This document shows positions 11,723 to 20,816 of a stretch of 64,000 bases of DNA, in pieces (the stretch's first letter is position 1; each line of letters starts with the position of its first letter). The stretch comes from JALOKP01 sp963800865. Lineage in GTDB: Bacteria; Acidobacteriota; Polarisedimenticolia; J045. The DNA lies in the NCBI GenBank assembly GCA_963800865.1, contig CAWDCL010000004.1, positions 2,108,001-2,172,000 on the forward strand. The letters are read 5' to 3'. Made by a program: the position numbers and the translations under genes. The notes below the pieces were generated by a model. The model worked only from the letters and a program-made list of their open reading frames with translations. It made no database searches and was not told the DNA's origin.

Positions 11723-13623
11723 CGCGGGATGCCCGGGCGTCCGGTGTCGGCCTTGGGGGGCGGCGGCGCTTTCGTGTTCCGGGCGGCGACGGCGCGCTCC
11801 CGCAGCGCGGCGAGCGCGCCGCGCACGGCCCCCGGGTCCGTCAGGCGCGGCGACTCGAGCCCCTCGTAGAGCCCAATCAGCGCGGCGCCGGGAGTGATCG
11901 CGAGCCCGGCGGAGCGGATTCTCTCCGCGTCGGTCGCCGGATCGAGGGTCAGCACCGTGACGAACGGGAAGTCGGCCCCGAGCGCGGCCCGGCGCAGGGC
12001 GTCCCCGGCCGGATCGCCGCCCCGGGCCGTGACCACGACCCGGATCGGCGGGTAGTGGTATTCGTAGGCCGCAAGGGCGTAGGACGGCATGATCAGCGCG
12101 GCCCTCCGGTAGGACTCGGCGAAGGCGCGCAGGATGTCGCGCGCCGCGTCGGCGTAGCGTCGCTCGCCGCTCAGCCAGAAGAGCCGCACGAGCACGCGCG
12201 CCATGTGGCTGTTGGCCTCGAGCGGGAAGAGCGGGTAGCGCAGCAGGCCCGGCGCCGCGGGATCGCTCACCCGGTCGGCCAGCGCCCCGGTCCCCGCGTC
12301 GCGCAGGTTCGAGACGGCCGTCTTGGCGATGTCCGTCGCCGCGTCGAGCCAGGCCTTCTGCCCCGTGATCTCGTAGGCGCTGATGAACGCCATCGCCGTC
12401 TCGGCCAGGTCCTCGAGGTAGAGGGGCAGCACCCCTTCCCCGGCGACGACCGCGTGGGCCACGCCCTGGCCGGCGCGCCAGCGCCTCTCCTTGAGGAATC
12501 TCGCCGCCGCGAGCCCACGCTCGACGAGGGCCGGGTCCTCGAGCGCCGCGCCAGCTCGCATCAGGGCGGCCGCGGCGAGGGCGTTGGCGCCGGACAGGAC
12601 CGTCGCGTCGCGCCCCCCGGGACACGCCGCGCAGAGCGCCGAGGAGAACGAGCCGTCGGCGTTGCCCAGCGAGCCGGAGAGGAAGGCCGCGGTCTTCAGC
12701 GCCTCGTCCCGGGCCGACCGGCGCCCGGTGATGCGGAAGGCCAGCGTCTGGAGCTCGAGCAGCCGCGCGCTGCGGTCGAGCAGCTTCTCCTTCTGCGGCT
12801 CGCTCCAGTCCAGTCCCGATGCCATGCGGTAGAGCCCGCCGTCGGCCGGATCGGTCAGCTTCGTGACGATCGTCTCGAGCGACGCGATGCCCATCGTGCG
12901 CCAGGGATCGCCCTGCTGCGCCCCGAACGCGAGCATGAACTCGACCAGGTCGAAGCGCGGCAGCCGCGGCGGTCCCCCGAAGTAGCGCGCTTCGGGGTCG
13001 AAGGTCGACTGGAGCTGGGTCGCGATCCCCTGCACCATCGCCTCCTCGATCTTGCCCGCGGTCGGGCGCGCCGTGTCCTTGATCTGCGCGACCTGCTTGC
13101 GCGCGACGTCGACCGCGTTCGTGCCCTCGACCTGGTAGTAGACGCGCGCCTCGCTGAGCAGCTGTGCCATCGACTCCGGCCGCAAGAGCGTGGCGGTCAT
13201 CCGGCGGGGCTCCCCCTTCCCGTCCTTCGGCATGAAGAAGAGCGGCGTCCCGTCGGGCAGCAGGATGTTGATGTCCGGCCAGGCCTCGGCCGGATGGCGC
13301 GCACGCACGTCGGGATGGATGTCGGCCCGCACCTTGACCGGCAGGTAGCCCTCCCGGACCGCCGCGATCACGCGCGGGTCGGTGAAGACCGACTCGTTGG
13401 CGGCCTTCACCGCCTCGCTCCAGGGGACCTCGAGAACGAGCAGCAGCAGGCGGTCCTCGGCGAGCGCGCGCCGGATCGTGCCCGGCGTCAGCTCGAGCCA
13501 CTCGATCCCCGCGGCGGGGGGCGCGGCGGACGGCGCAGGGGGGGAGCTCGTCGTCGGGGCGGCGGGCAGCGCCGCCGCGAGCAGCAGGAGGGCGACCGTC
13601 AGGATCGTGCGGTAGGACAACAT
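11719..13623 (-). CDS. DUF255/YyaL-family protein with degenerate thioredoxin domain, secreted
   Basis: 634 residues: signal peptide (YRTILTVALLLLAAALPAAP), a thioredoxin-like domain, then a long alpha/alpha-barrel region typical of the YyaL/SPATA20 family (EANSHMARVLVRLFWLSGE near the end). Family members usually carry a CHWCHVM-type site in the thioredoxin domain. Here the matching region reads VPWSEAVKAANESVFTD with no cysteine, so thiol-disulfide chemistry is unlikely. The function of the family is not established. Heads a run of tightly spaced minus-strand genes with mtnP and the membrane protein. Confidence 0.82.
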   Translation of the reverse strand: MLSYRTILTVALLLLAAALPAAPTTSSPPAPSAAPPAAGIEWLELTPGTIRRALAEDRLLLLVLEVPWSEAVKAANESVFTDPRVIAAVREGYLPVKVRADIHPDVRARHPAEAWPDINILLPDGTPLFFMPKDGKGEPRRMTATLLRPESMAQLLSEARVYYQVEGTNAVDVARKQVAQIKDTARPTAGKIEEAMVQGIATQLQSTFDPEARYFGGPPRLPRFDLVEFMLAFGAQQGDPWRTMGIASLETIVTKLTDPADGGLYRMASGLDWSEPQKEKLLDRSARLLELQTLAFRITGRRSARDEALKTAAFLSGSLGNADGSFSSALCAACPGGRDATVLSGANALAAAALMRAGAALEDPALVERGLAAARFLKERRWRAGQGVAHAVVAGEGVLPLYLEDLAETAMAFISAYEITGQKAWLDAATDIAKTAVSNLRDAGTGALADRVSDPAAPGLLRYPLFPLEANSHMARVLVRLFWLSGERRYADAARDILRAFAESYRRAALIMPSYALAAYEYHYPPIRVVVTARGGDPAGDALRRAALGADFPFVTVLTLDPATDAERIRSAGLAITPGAALIGLYEGLESPRLTDPGAVRGALAALRERAVAARNTKAPPPPKADTGRPGIPR

Positions 13624-13648
13624 CGAGGACCTCGCGTGCTGCGCGGCG

Positions 13649-14143
13649 TTACGGGGCCGCGCCGATGGTGATCGTCATCCGGGTGTCGCCGATGCGGATC
13701 TCGTCCCCGTCCTGGAGCTGGCAGCTCGAGCTGCGGCGCCCGTTGACCCAGGTACCGTTGGTGGAGCCGAGGTCCTTGAGCAGGACGCAGGTGGCGCCGT
13801 AGATCTCGAGGCTGGCGTGGCGGCGCGAAACGCGCGGGTCGGAGAGCGGCACCTCGCAGCCGCCGCGGCCGATCAGCACGCGCGAGCGGGTGACGCGGTA
13901 GTGCGAGCCGGACTCCGCGCCCTCGACCACTTCGAGCACGATCTCCCACCCGGAAGGCAGCGGAACGCGGGCCAGGTCGTCGCCCGACGGTTCGGGAGCG
14001 ACCCCTTCCGGCTCGCCGCCCTGGATCCGCACCATCAGCGTCTTGTTGCGGCGCGGTCCGGACGAGGCGCCGCTGCAGGCGCCGCACACCCCGGTCTCCT
14101 CGAGCGGCCCGCCGCAGTCGACGCAGCGCGTGGGATCGCTCAT
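13649..14143 (-). CDS. Zinc-ribbon and FHA-domain protein
   Basis: 164 residues. An N-terminal zinc ribbon (CVDCGGPLEETGVCGAC, two CxxC pairs) is followed by a linker and a C-terminal FHA domain: LIGRGGCEVPLSDPRVSRRH, then DLGSTNGTWVNG. The Arg, Ser-Arg-Arg-His and Asn that contact phosphothreonine are present, so it should bind a Thr-phosphorylated partner. A Ser/Thr kinase gene lies 17 kb away (31.3-34.1 kb), but a link is only a guess. Its ATG overlaps the stop of the upstream small gene (ATGA). Confidence 0.85.
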   Translation of the reverse strand: MSDPTRCVDCGGPLEETGVCGACSGASSGPRRNKTLMVRIQGGEPEGVAPEPSGDDLARVPLPSGWEIVLEVVEGAESGSHYRVTRSRVLIGRGGCEVPLSDPRVSRRHASLEIYGATCVLLKDLGSTNGTWVNGRRSSSCQLQDGDEIRIGDTRMTITIGAAP

Positions 14144-14436
14144 GGGCGACGCCCCTCCCCGGCGAGCGCCTCGAGCAGGGGGACGCCGGTGCGCTCGGCG
14201 AACTGGCGTCCGAACGACGGGAGGTCGGGTGCGTCGTCGTCGGCCTGCAGCTTCTCGACCCGCGCCAGCGGGAAGAACTGGAGCGACGGCGTGAGCGGCC
14301 CCTGTTCCCGGCGGGCCCACTGCGCGACCCAGTCCTCCCAGGCGTCGAGGTCGAGCCCGAGCAGCGCCACGCCGACCCCGTCGAGCGACCGGACGGCGCC
14401 GATCATCCGGGCCCGCGGCTCCCTCACGTAGAGCAC
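14140..14436 (-). CDS. Small conserved protein of unknown function (5' end unclear)
   Basis: About 98-110 residues. In-frame codons continue upstream of the first start candidate (GTG at 14436) and read HPFAAGTLA before VLYVREPRARMIGAVRSLDG, so the real start is probably further 5'. It overlaps there with the end of the epimerase frame, which has no stop codon. A one-base error near 14465-14480 would explain both problems. The later segment (LLGLDLDAWEDWVAQ, then LQFFPLARVEKLQADDD) looks like a genuine folded protein. Translationally coupled to the FHA gene by an ATGA overlap. I have a recollection of similar short proteins in Acidobacteriota but cannot name a family. Confidence 0.6.
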   Translation of the reverse strand: MLYVREPRARMIGAVRSLDGVGVALLGLDLDAWEDWVAQWARREQGPLTPSLQFFPLARVEKLQADDDAPDLPSFGRQFAERTGVPLLEALAGEGRRP

Positions 14437-14464
14437 CGCCAGCGTCCCCGCCGCGAAGGGATGT

Positions 14465-14911
14465 CGCGTCGGCCTGCTCCAGCGGGGGCCCGCTCGAGCC
14501 GGGCGGGTGCTGCGACAGCTCCAGCAGCACGCCGCCGGTGTCCTTCGGGTGCAGGAAGGCGACGCGGCAGCCGCCGGCCCCCGGCCGCGCTCCGCCGCCG
14601 ATCGCCTCGATCCCGCGCGCGGCCAGCCGCGCCAGCGCGGCCTCGAGGTCGTCCACCGCCAGGCAGAGGTGGTGGATCCCCTCGCCCCGCTTCTCGATCG
14701 CGCGCGCGACCGGCGAGTCGCCGGAGAGCGGCTCGAGCAGCTCGATGTGCCCGCCGCCGAAGTCCAGGAACCAGGTCCGGACGCCCTCGGTCGGAACGGC
14801 CTCGGCCCGGTCGAGCGGCAGCCCCAGGGCCTCGGCCCACAGCGGCAGCCGCTGGCGGGGATCCCTGACCGCGATCCCGACGTGATCCAGACCGAGCACC
14901 TTCCCCTTCAT
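14465..14911 (-). CDS. mce: Methylmalonyl-CoA epimerase (3' end unclear)
   Basis: Interconverts (R)- and (S)-methylmalonyl-CoA in propionate metabolism. Glyoxalase/VOC fold with visible metal ligands: His in GLDHVGIAVRD, Glu in GGHIELLEP, His in GEGIHHLCLAVDD and Glu in GGVLLELSQ. The domain should finish near 14500, but no stop appears in this frame until the end of the FHA gene, so an indel near 14465 probably hides it; I set the end there. ATG at 14911, one base after the meaB stop. The adjacent meaB GTPase and acyl-CoA dehydrogenase support the pathway assignment. Confidence 0.85.
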
Positions 14912-14912
14912 C

Positions 14913-15890
14913 TCACGCCTCCCGTCGGGCGGGCGCGGGGGCCGCCGCGCCGCACGCGGCGAGCACCTCCTCGGCCGCGCTGTAGGGGTCGATCTCGCGC
15001 GCCGCGAGGCGCTCGATCGTGCGCTCGAAGCCCGCTTCGCCGAGTCCCGTCTCGATCGTGCGGCGCAGCAGGGCCCGGCCCAGGATGTCGGTCAGCCGGC
15101 CGCGCGCGCGGGCCCGCGCGCGATCCGCCCGCCGGGCCCGCGTCTCGGGCGCGGTCCCCTGCGTTTCGATCGCTTCGACCAGCTCGTCGACCCCGTCGCC
15201 GCGGATCGCGACCGTGCGCAGGATCGCCGGCCGGGGCCGCGCGTCGTCGACCAGCGCCATCATCTGCCGCAGCTCGGACTCCAGCTTGTCGGCCCCGTCG
15301 CGGTCGGCCTTGTTGATCACGAACAGGTCGGCGATCTCGAGGATCCCGGCCTTGATCGCCTGGATGTCGTCTCCCATCCCCGGCACGAGCACGACCAGCA
15401 CGGTGTCGGCCAGCCGCGCGATGTCGACCTCGGCCTGGCCGACGCCGACCGTCTCGATGATCACCGCGTCCTTTCCACTGGCGTCGAGCAGGTCGATCAC
15501 GTCGCCGGTGGCGCGCGACAGCCCGCCGAGGAAGCCGCGCGTGGCCATCGAGCGGATGAAGACCCCGGGGTCGGAGGTGTGGCGCATCATCCGCACCCGG
15601 TCGCCGAGGATCGCCCCGCCCGAGAACGCGGAGGACGGATCGACCGCGACCACCCCGACGGTCCGGCCGCGCGCCCGCAGCGACTCCACGAGGCGGTCGA
15701 CCAGGCTCGACTTCCCCGCCCCGGGCGCCCCGGTCACGCCGATCGTCGCCGCGCGGCCGGCGCGCGGGTAGAGCTCGCGCAGCACCTCGACCGCCAGCGG
15801 GTGGTCGTTCTCGACGTGGCTGATCGCGCGGGCCAGCGCGCGCACGTCGCCCGCCAGCACCCGCTCCGCGATCTCCCGGCCGCTCGTCAC
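14913..15890 (-). CDS. meaB: Methylmalonyl-CoA mutase-associated GTPase MeaB
   Basis: G3E-type P-loop GTPase that loads and protects adenosylcobalamin-dependent methylmalonyl-CoA mutase. 325 residues. P-loop GVTGAPGAGKSSLVD, the switch region VAVDPSSAFSGGAILGDRVRM, ETVGVGQAEVDIA, and base-recognition NKAD are all present. Starts with GTG at 15890, seven bases after the acyl-CoA dehydrogenase stop, and runs into mce. The mutase itself is not in this window. Confidence 0.95.
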   Translation of the reverse strand: MTSGREIAERVLAGDVRALARAISHVENDHPLAVEVLRELYPRAGRAATIGVTGAPGAGKSSLVDRLVESLRARGRTVGVVAVDPSSAFSGGAILGDRVRMMRHTSDPGVFIRSMATRGFLGGLSRATGDVIDLLDASGKDAVIIETVGVGQAEVDIARLADTVLVVLVPGMGDDIQAIKAGILEIADLFVINKADRDGADKLESELRQMMALVDDARPRPAILRTVAIRGDGVDELVEAIETQGTAPETRARRADRARARARGRLTDILGRALLRRTIETGLGEAGFERTIERLAAREIDPYSAAEEVLAACGAAAPAPARREA

Positions 15891-15897
15891 TTCACCC

Positions 15898-17052
15898 TCA
15901 GTGCTTGTCGAGCCGGCCGAGCAGCTGGCGCGCGATCACCATCCGCTGGATCTCCGAGGTCCCCTCGCCGATCGTGCAGAGCTTGGCGTCGCGGTAGAAC
16001 TTCTCGACCGGGTAGTCCTTGACGTAGCCGTAGCCGCCGAAGACCTGGATCGCGTCGTTGGAAACGCGGACCGCGACCTCGCTCGCGTACAGCTTGGCCA
16101 TCGACGATTCGAGCGTCGTCGGCTTCTTCTGGTCCTTCAGCCACGCCGCGCGGTAGGTCAGGAGGCGCGCCGCGTCGGTCTCGGTCGCCATGTTGGCGAG
16201 CATCGCCTGGACCGCCTGGAAGGCGCCGATCGGCTGGCCGAACTGCTTGCGCTCGCCGGCGTACTTGATGGCGTGCCCCAGCGCCCCGGCCGCGATCCCG
16301 ACCGCCAGCGCGGCGATCGAGATCCGCCCGCCGTCGAGCACCTGCATCGCCTGCTTGAAGCCGGTGCCGACCTCGCCGATCAGCTGTCCCCTGGGGATCC
16401 GGCAGTCCTGCAGCACGACCTCCGAGGTGTCGGAGGCGCGCATCCCGAGCTTGTCCTCGTGCTTGCCGACCGAGAACCCGGGGGTCCCCTTCTCGACGAT
16501 GAAGGCCGAGATCCCGTGGTGGGCCTTGGAGGGGTCGGTCGAGGCGAACAGGACCGCGACGTGGCCGACGCCCGCGTGCGTGGTGAAGGTCTTGGAGCCG
16601 TTGAGCACCCAGTGATCGCCGTCGAGCACCGCGGTGGTGCGGGTGCCGCCGGCGTCGGAGCCGGCGGTCGGCTCGGTCAGGCCCCAGGCCCCGATCCACT
16701 CGCCGCGGGCGAGCTTCGGCAGGTACTTCCGCTTCTGCTCCTCGCTCCCGAACTGCAGGATGTGGCCCGTGCCGAGGCTGTTGTGGGCGGCGATCCCGAG
16801 GCCGACCGAGGGGTCGACCGCGCTGATCGCGTCGATCACGGCGACGTACTCGACGTAGCCCAGCCCGGCGCCGCCGTACTCCTCCGGCACCAGGATCCCC
16901 AGGAAGCCGAGCTCGCCCGCCTTGCGGTAGACGTCCATCGGGAAGGTCGCGTCACGGTCCCATTCCCGGATGTGGGGGGCGATCTCGCCCGCCGCGAAGT
17001 CGGCGGCGGCCCTGCGGATCTGTTCCTGCTCCTCGTTCAGGCGAAAGTCCAC
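15898..17052 (-). CDS. Acyl-CoA dehydrogenase
   Basis: FAD-dependent alpha,beta-dehydrogenation of acyl-CoA. 384 residues, full length. FAD/substrate signatures GAWGLTEPTAGSDAGG, the QVFGGYGYVKDYPVEKFYRDAK block, and catalytic Glu in IGEGTSEIQR place it with the short/medium-chain or short-branched-chain type; the acyl length cannot be read from sequence. First gene of an operon with meaB and mce, suggesting catabolism of substrates that end in propionyl-CoA. Confidence 0.93.
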   Translation of the reverse strand: MDFRLNEEQEQIRRAAADFAAGEIAPHIREWDRDATFPMDVYRKAGELGFLGILVPEEYGGAGLGYVEYVAVIDAISAVDPSVGLGIAAHNSLGTGHILQFGSEEQKRKYLPKLARGEWIGAWGLTEPTAGSDAGGTRTTAVLDGDHWVLNGSKTFTTHAGVGHVAVLFASTDPSKAHHGISAFIVEKGTPGFSVGKHEDKLGMRASDTSEVVLQDCRIPRGQLIGEVGTGFKQAMQVLDGGRISIAALAVGIAAGALGHAIKYAGERKQFGQPIGAFQAVQAMLANMATETDAARLLTYRAAWLKDQKKPTTLESSMAKLYASEVAVRVSNDAIQVFGGYGYVKDYPVEKFYRDAKLCTIGEGTSEIQRMVIARQLLGRLDKH

Positions 17053-17157
17053 GGCGTCCTCCGGCGGGCGTCGAAACGGGGCGACGGCTGGTTCGGTTCG
17101 AGATGGGATGGCGGCGGAACGGGGGATGATACCGCCGCCGGCGGCCGTCCGCCGCGC

Positions 17158-18297
17158 TCAGAGCAGGTCGACGAAGAGCTCGTCGGCGATCAGGAAGCCG
17201 GCCGCGGAGAGCCGGACCCGGGTCCCCTCCCGCAGCGCCAGGCCGGACCGTGCCGCCCCCGCCAGCGCCCCCTCCCGAGCCCCGACCACCGCGTCGCCGT
17301 AGCGCGCCGCAAGCTGCTCGAGGTCGATCCCCTCGGCGGTCCGCAGCCCGAACACGAGGGCCTCGCCGGCGCGCCGGTCGGGGTCGTACGGCTCGGACTC
17401 GGGCGGCGGGAAGCCGGCCCGCGCGGCGGCCTCGTAGTCGGAGAAGCGGCGCGGGTTGGTCCAGCGCGTCCCGTCGACGTACGAAGCCGCCGACGGCCCG
17501 AACCCCGCGTACGGCAGGTCGCGCCAGTAGCGCAGGTTGTGGCGGCTCTCATGCCCCGCGGATGCGAAGTTGGAGATCTCGTAACGGGCCAGGCCGGCGG
17601 CCTCGAGGGCGGCGACCGCCGCCTCGTACATCTCGGCCACCAGGTCCGGGTCGGGGCGAGGCAGCGCGCCGCGTTCGATCGCCCGGACCAGCGGGGTGCG
17701 GCTGGTCGTCTCGAGCGCGTAGATCGAGACGTGGTCGGGGCCCAGCTCGATCGCCTGCGCCAACTCGCCGGCCCAGCCCGCGGGCGACTGTCCGGGCCAG
17801 CCGAAGATCAGGTCGATCCCGAGCGAGGCGATCCCCGCCGCGCGCGCCGCGCCGACCGCCCCGATCGACTCAGCGGCGCTCCCCGGCCGGCCCAGCGCGG
17901 TCAGCCCTTCCGTGGTCAGCGACTGGATCCCGATCGTCAGGCGATTGATCCCGGCGGCGCGCCAGGCCGCGAGCGCCTCCGGCCGCACGTCCTCGGGGTT
18001 CGCCTCGAGGCTGACCTCGCCGCCGGGGTCGAGCCGGAACGCACGGCGCACCGCTTCGAGCGTTCCCGAGATGACCGCGGGCGGCACGCGCGACGGCGTC
18101 CCGCCGCCGAAGTAGACGGTGTCCGCGGGGCGGGTGCCGAAGCGGCCGGCAAAGGCCGCGATCTCGGCCGCGAGCGCGTCGGCGAAGGCCGGCACCCGGC
18201 GGTCCTGCCCGGTGACGATCGCGAAGTCGCAATAGGAGCATCGCTGGCCGCAGAACGGCACGTGGAGGTAGACGCCCAGCGAGCGGTCGTCGCGCAT
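17158..18297 (-). CDS. hemW: Radical SAM haem chaperone HemW
   Basis: Coproporphyrinogen III oxidase-like radical SAM protein, now understood as a haem-trafficking protein. 379 residues. The cluster motif is PFCGQRCSYCDF (CX3CX2C with the HemW-type extra Phe), followed by VYFGGGTPSRVP, SLEANPED, GINRLTIGIQSL and the C-terminal HemN-like domain. ATG at 18297. Divergent from rsmA with only 31 bases between the start codons, so both promoters must overlap the other gene's leader. Confidence 0.93.
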   Translation of the reverse strand: MRDDRSLGVYLHVPFCGQRCSYCDFAIVTGQDRRVPAFADALAAEIAAFAGRFGTRPADTVYFGGGTPSRVPPAVISGTLEAVRRAFRLDPGGEVSLEANPEDVRPEALAAWRAAGINRLTIGIQSLTTEGLTALGRPGSAAESIGAVGAARAAGIASLGIDLIFGWPGQSPAGWAGELAQAIELGPDHVSIYALETTSRTPLVRAIERGALPRPDPDLVAEMYEAAVAALEAAGLARYEISNFASAGHESRHNLRYWRDLPYAGFGPSAASYVDGTRWTNPRRFSDYEAAARAGFPPPESEPYDPDRRAGEALVFGLRTAEGIDLEQLAARYGDAVVGAREGALAGAARSGLALREGTRVRLSAAGFLIADELFVDLL

Positions 18298-18328
18298 CGG
18301 GCCGCCATTGTGCGCGACAATCGCCGCG

Positions 18329-19127
18329 ATGCCCGCCTCCTCCCACCCGAACCGCCCGCTCCGGCGTCTCGGACAGAACTTCCTCGCCGACCGCGTGCTG
18401 GCCGAGCGGCTGGTCGAGCTGTTCGACCCGCTTCCCGGGGAGACGGTCGTCGAGATCGGGCCGGGGACCGGCGCGCTCACCGGGCTGCTCGCGCCGCGTT
18501 GCGGCCGCTTCGTCGCGCTCGAGCTGGACGAGCGCCTGGTGCCCGGCATCGCGGAGCTGCTCGCCGGGCAGCCGGAGGCCGAGGTCCGGCGGGCCGACGC
18601 GCTCGGCGTCGACTGGAACGCGCTGGCGGAGGAGCTGGGCGCCACGCGCCTGCGCGTGATCGGCAACCTGCCCTACAACGTCGCCACCCCGATCGTCCGG
18701 CGGCTGCTGGCCAGCGACCGCGTGAGCGACCTGCAGGTCGTGCTGCAGCGCGAGGTCGCCGACCGCTTCCTCGCCGGCCCCGGCACCAAGGACTACGGCC
18801 CGGTCTCGATCGTCGCCGCGCTCCGTGCGGAGGGCCGGCGCCTGATCACGCTCGGCCCCGGCGCCTTCCGGCCCCGCCCGAAGGTGACCAGCACCGCGAT
18901 CGCGCTCGCGCGCCGGGACGACCCGCCGCTCCCGGCGGCCGAGATCCCCGCGCTCGAGCGCTGCCTGTTCCGTGGCTTCGGACACCGCAGGAAGATGCTC
19001 GCGAACAACTTCGGCGCCGACGGCGGAGCGCGTGCGCGCGTTCCTCGCCGCGCACGGCCTCTCGCCCGACGCGCGGGCCGAAGCGGTCCCCGCCGCGGTC
19101 TGGCTCGCCCTCTCCCGGCACCTATAA
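18329..19127 (+). CDS. rsmA: 16S rRNA dimethyladenosine transferase (one frameshift)
   Basis: KsgA: dimethylates two adjacent adenosines in the 3' helix of 16S rRNA. N-terminal RRLGQNFLADRVLAERLVE, SAM motif EIGPGTGALTG, catalytic VIGNLPYNVATP and the C-terminal FGHRRKMLANNFGA are all visible. The frame breaks near 19021: removing one G restores GADAERVRAFLAAHGLS and then a stop at 19125. The stop overlaps the TATAAT box ahead of rnj. A consensus error is the simplest explanation for this broadly conserved gene. Confidence 0.9.
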
Positions 19128-19128
19128 T
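19123..19128 (+). promoter_or_regulatory. Putative -10 box of rnj overlapping the rsmA stop
   Basis: Perfect TATAAT ending 8 bases before the rnj ATG (19137), which would give a leaderless transcript; it includes the rsmA TAA stop. No clear -35 element. Confidence 0.4.
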
Positions 19129-19136
19129 CCGCGACG

Positions 19137-20816
19137 ATGCGCGGAGCCGACGACGTCGAGATCTACTCCCTCGGGGGCTGCGGCGGCTTCGGCATGAACG
19201 CCACCCTCTACGTCTCGGGCGACGAGGGGGTGCTGGTCGACTTCGGGCTGGGGCTGCCGAAGAGCCCGTCGCTCGGCGTCAGTCAGATCGTCCCCGATCC
19301 CACCCCCCTGCTCGCGCGCTGCCCGCGGCTCACCGCGGTCCTCCTGACCCACGCCCACGACGATCACGTCGGGGCGCTGGCGCACCTTCCGGCCGCCTGG
19401 CGGACCGCCCCGGTCTACGGCCCGGGCCTGGCGATCGACGCCGCGAAGGACCGGCTCGGCGACGCCGCGGTCCCGTCCCCTCCCCTGCACGCGGTCGCCG
19501 CCGGCACCCGGCTCGAACTGGGGCGCTTCGCCGCGACGCTGGTCCACGTCACGCACTCCGTCCCCGAGACGCGGATCGTCGCGCTCGACACGCCGGCCGG
19601 CCTGGTCGTCCACCTGAGCGACTTCAAGCTCGACCCGACGCCGGTCCAGGGCCCCCCGACCGACCTTGCGGCGCTGGCCGCGCTCGGGCAGCGCGGCGTG
19701 AAACTGGTCCTGTTCGACAGCACCGGCGCGCTGCGCGAGGGACGCACCGCGAGCGAGCGGAGCGTCGTCGGGCCGCTCGAGTCGGTGATCCGCGAGTGCG
19801 ACGGGCAGGTCGTCGTCTCGACCTTCGCCAGCCACCTGCACCGGATCCAGTCGCTCTGTGCGATCGCCGCGCGCTGCGGCCGCCGGCCGGTCCCGATGGG
19901 TCTGCGGATGACCCGCACCGTGCGCCACGGACTCGACCGCGGCCTGTTCGACGCCCCGGCCGGGCTGCTGCGCGACCGTGACGAGCTGCCGCAGATCCCC
20001 GAGCGCAGGCGCCTCGTGATCGCCGGCGGCTGCCAGGGGGAACGCGCCTCGTCGCTCAACCGGATCTCGCTCGAGAACGAGCCGCGGATCGAGCTCGGCC
20101 ACGGCGACCTCGTCGTGATCTCGGCCAGCATCATCCCCGGCTGCGAGGTGAACGTCGGCCGGATGACCGACCGCTTCCTGCGCCGCGGCGTCTCGGTCGT
20201 CCACGCGGCCGAGGTGCGCGACCTCCACGTCTCCGGGCACGGCGGCCGCGAGGAGATCAGCGAAGTGCTCGCGCTGCTGCGGCCCGAGGCGGCGGTCCCG
20301 ATCCACGGCGACCGGACGCACCTCGAGACGGCGGCCCGGCTGGCCGAGCGGCTCGACGCGCCACCCCGGCAGGTCGAGGTGATCGAGCTGGGCGACGGGC
20401 TGCGGCTCGGCCCGCGCGGGCTGTCGCGGGGCGAGCGGATCGAGCTCTCGCCGCGCTACCTCGACGAGACCGGCCGGCAGATCCCGGGAGAGGTCCTCAA
20501 GGACCGCTACCGGATGTCGGAGACGGGAGCAGCCACCGTTTTCGCCACGCTGCGCCGCGGCCGGGACGGGACCCCCGAGGCGGAGGCCCGGATCGCGGCC
20601 CTGGGGGTGTCGGGCTGGACCGGCGACGGGAGCCGCCGGGTGCGGGAGCTGGAGGAGGCGGTGCGCCGGCTGCTGCTGCGGCTCGGCTCCCGGCCGGGGA
20701 ACGGAGAGATGGTGAAGGACGAGATCGCCGGCCTGGTCGCGCACGCCCTCCGCGAGGGGAGCCGGCGCAAGCCGAAGGTGGTCGTGCTGCTGGACGACAC
20801 GCGGGAGCGCCCGTGA
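19137..20816 (+). CDS. rnj: Ribonuclease J
   Basis: Metallo-beta-lactamase/beta-CASP ribonuclease with 5'-to-3' exo- and endonuclease activity in mRNA turnover and rRNA maturation. 559 residues, full length. Zinc site LLTHAHDDHVG near residue 76; later conserved blocks are VSTFASHLHRIQ (beta-CASP), AGGCQGERASSLNRIS, HVSGHGGREEI and VPIHGDRTHLETAA. A typical C-terminal domain follows. It overlaps uppP by four bases (GTGA). Finding an RNase J here fits lineages that rely on it rather than, or as well as, RNase E. Confidence 0.93.
   Translation: MRGADDVEIYSLGGCGGFGMNATLYVSGDEGVLVDFGLGLPKSPSLGVSQIVPDPTPLLARCPRLTAVLLTHAHDDHVGALAHLPAAWRTAPVYGPGLAIDAAKDRLGDAAVPSPPLHAVAAGTRLELGRFAATLVHVTHSVPETRIVALDTPAGLVVHLSDFKLDPTPVQGPPTDLAALAALGQRGVKLVLFDSTGALREGRTASERSVVGPLESVIRECDGQVVVSTFASHLHRIQSLCAIAARCGRRPVPMGLRMTRTVRHGLDRGLFDAPAGLLRDRDELPQIPERRRLVIAGGCQGERASSLNRISLENEPRIELGHGDLVVISASIIPGCEVNVGRMTDRFLRRGVSVVHAAEVRDLHVSGHGGREEISEVLALLRPEAAVPIHGDRTHLETAARLAERLDAPPRQVEVIELGDGLRLGPRGLSRGERIELSPRYLDETGRQIPGEVLKDRYRMSETGAATVFATLRRGRDGTPEAEARIAALGVSGWTGDGSRRVRELEEAVRRLLLRLGSRPGNGEMVKDEIAGLVAHALREGSRRKPKVVVLLDDTRERP

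Noticed and set aside
13649..14911. A single 420-residue epimerase-FHA fusion protein
   Set aside because: The middle third of that frame is low-complexity Arg/Ala/Gly/Pro, and the coupled small gene occupies it in another frame.
17092..17110. tRNA T-loop-like GGTTCGAG sequence
   Set aside because: No acceptor or anticodon arms around it.
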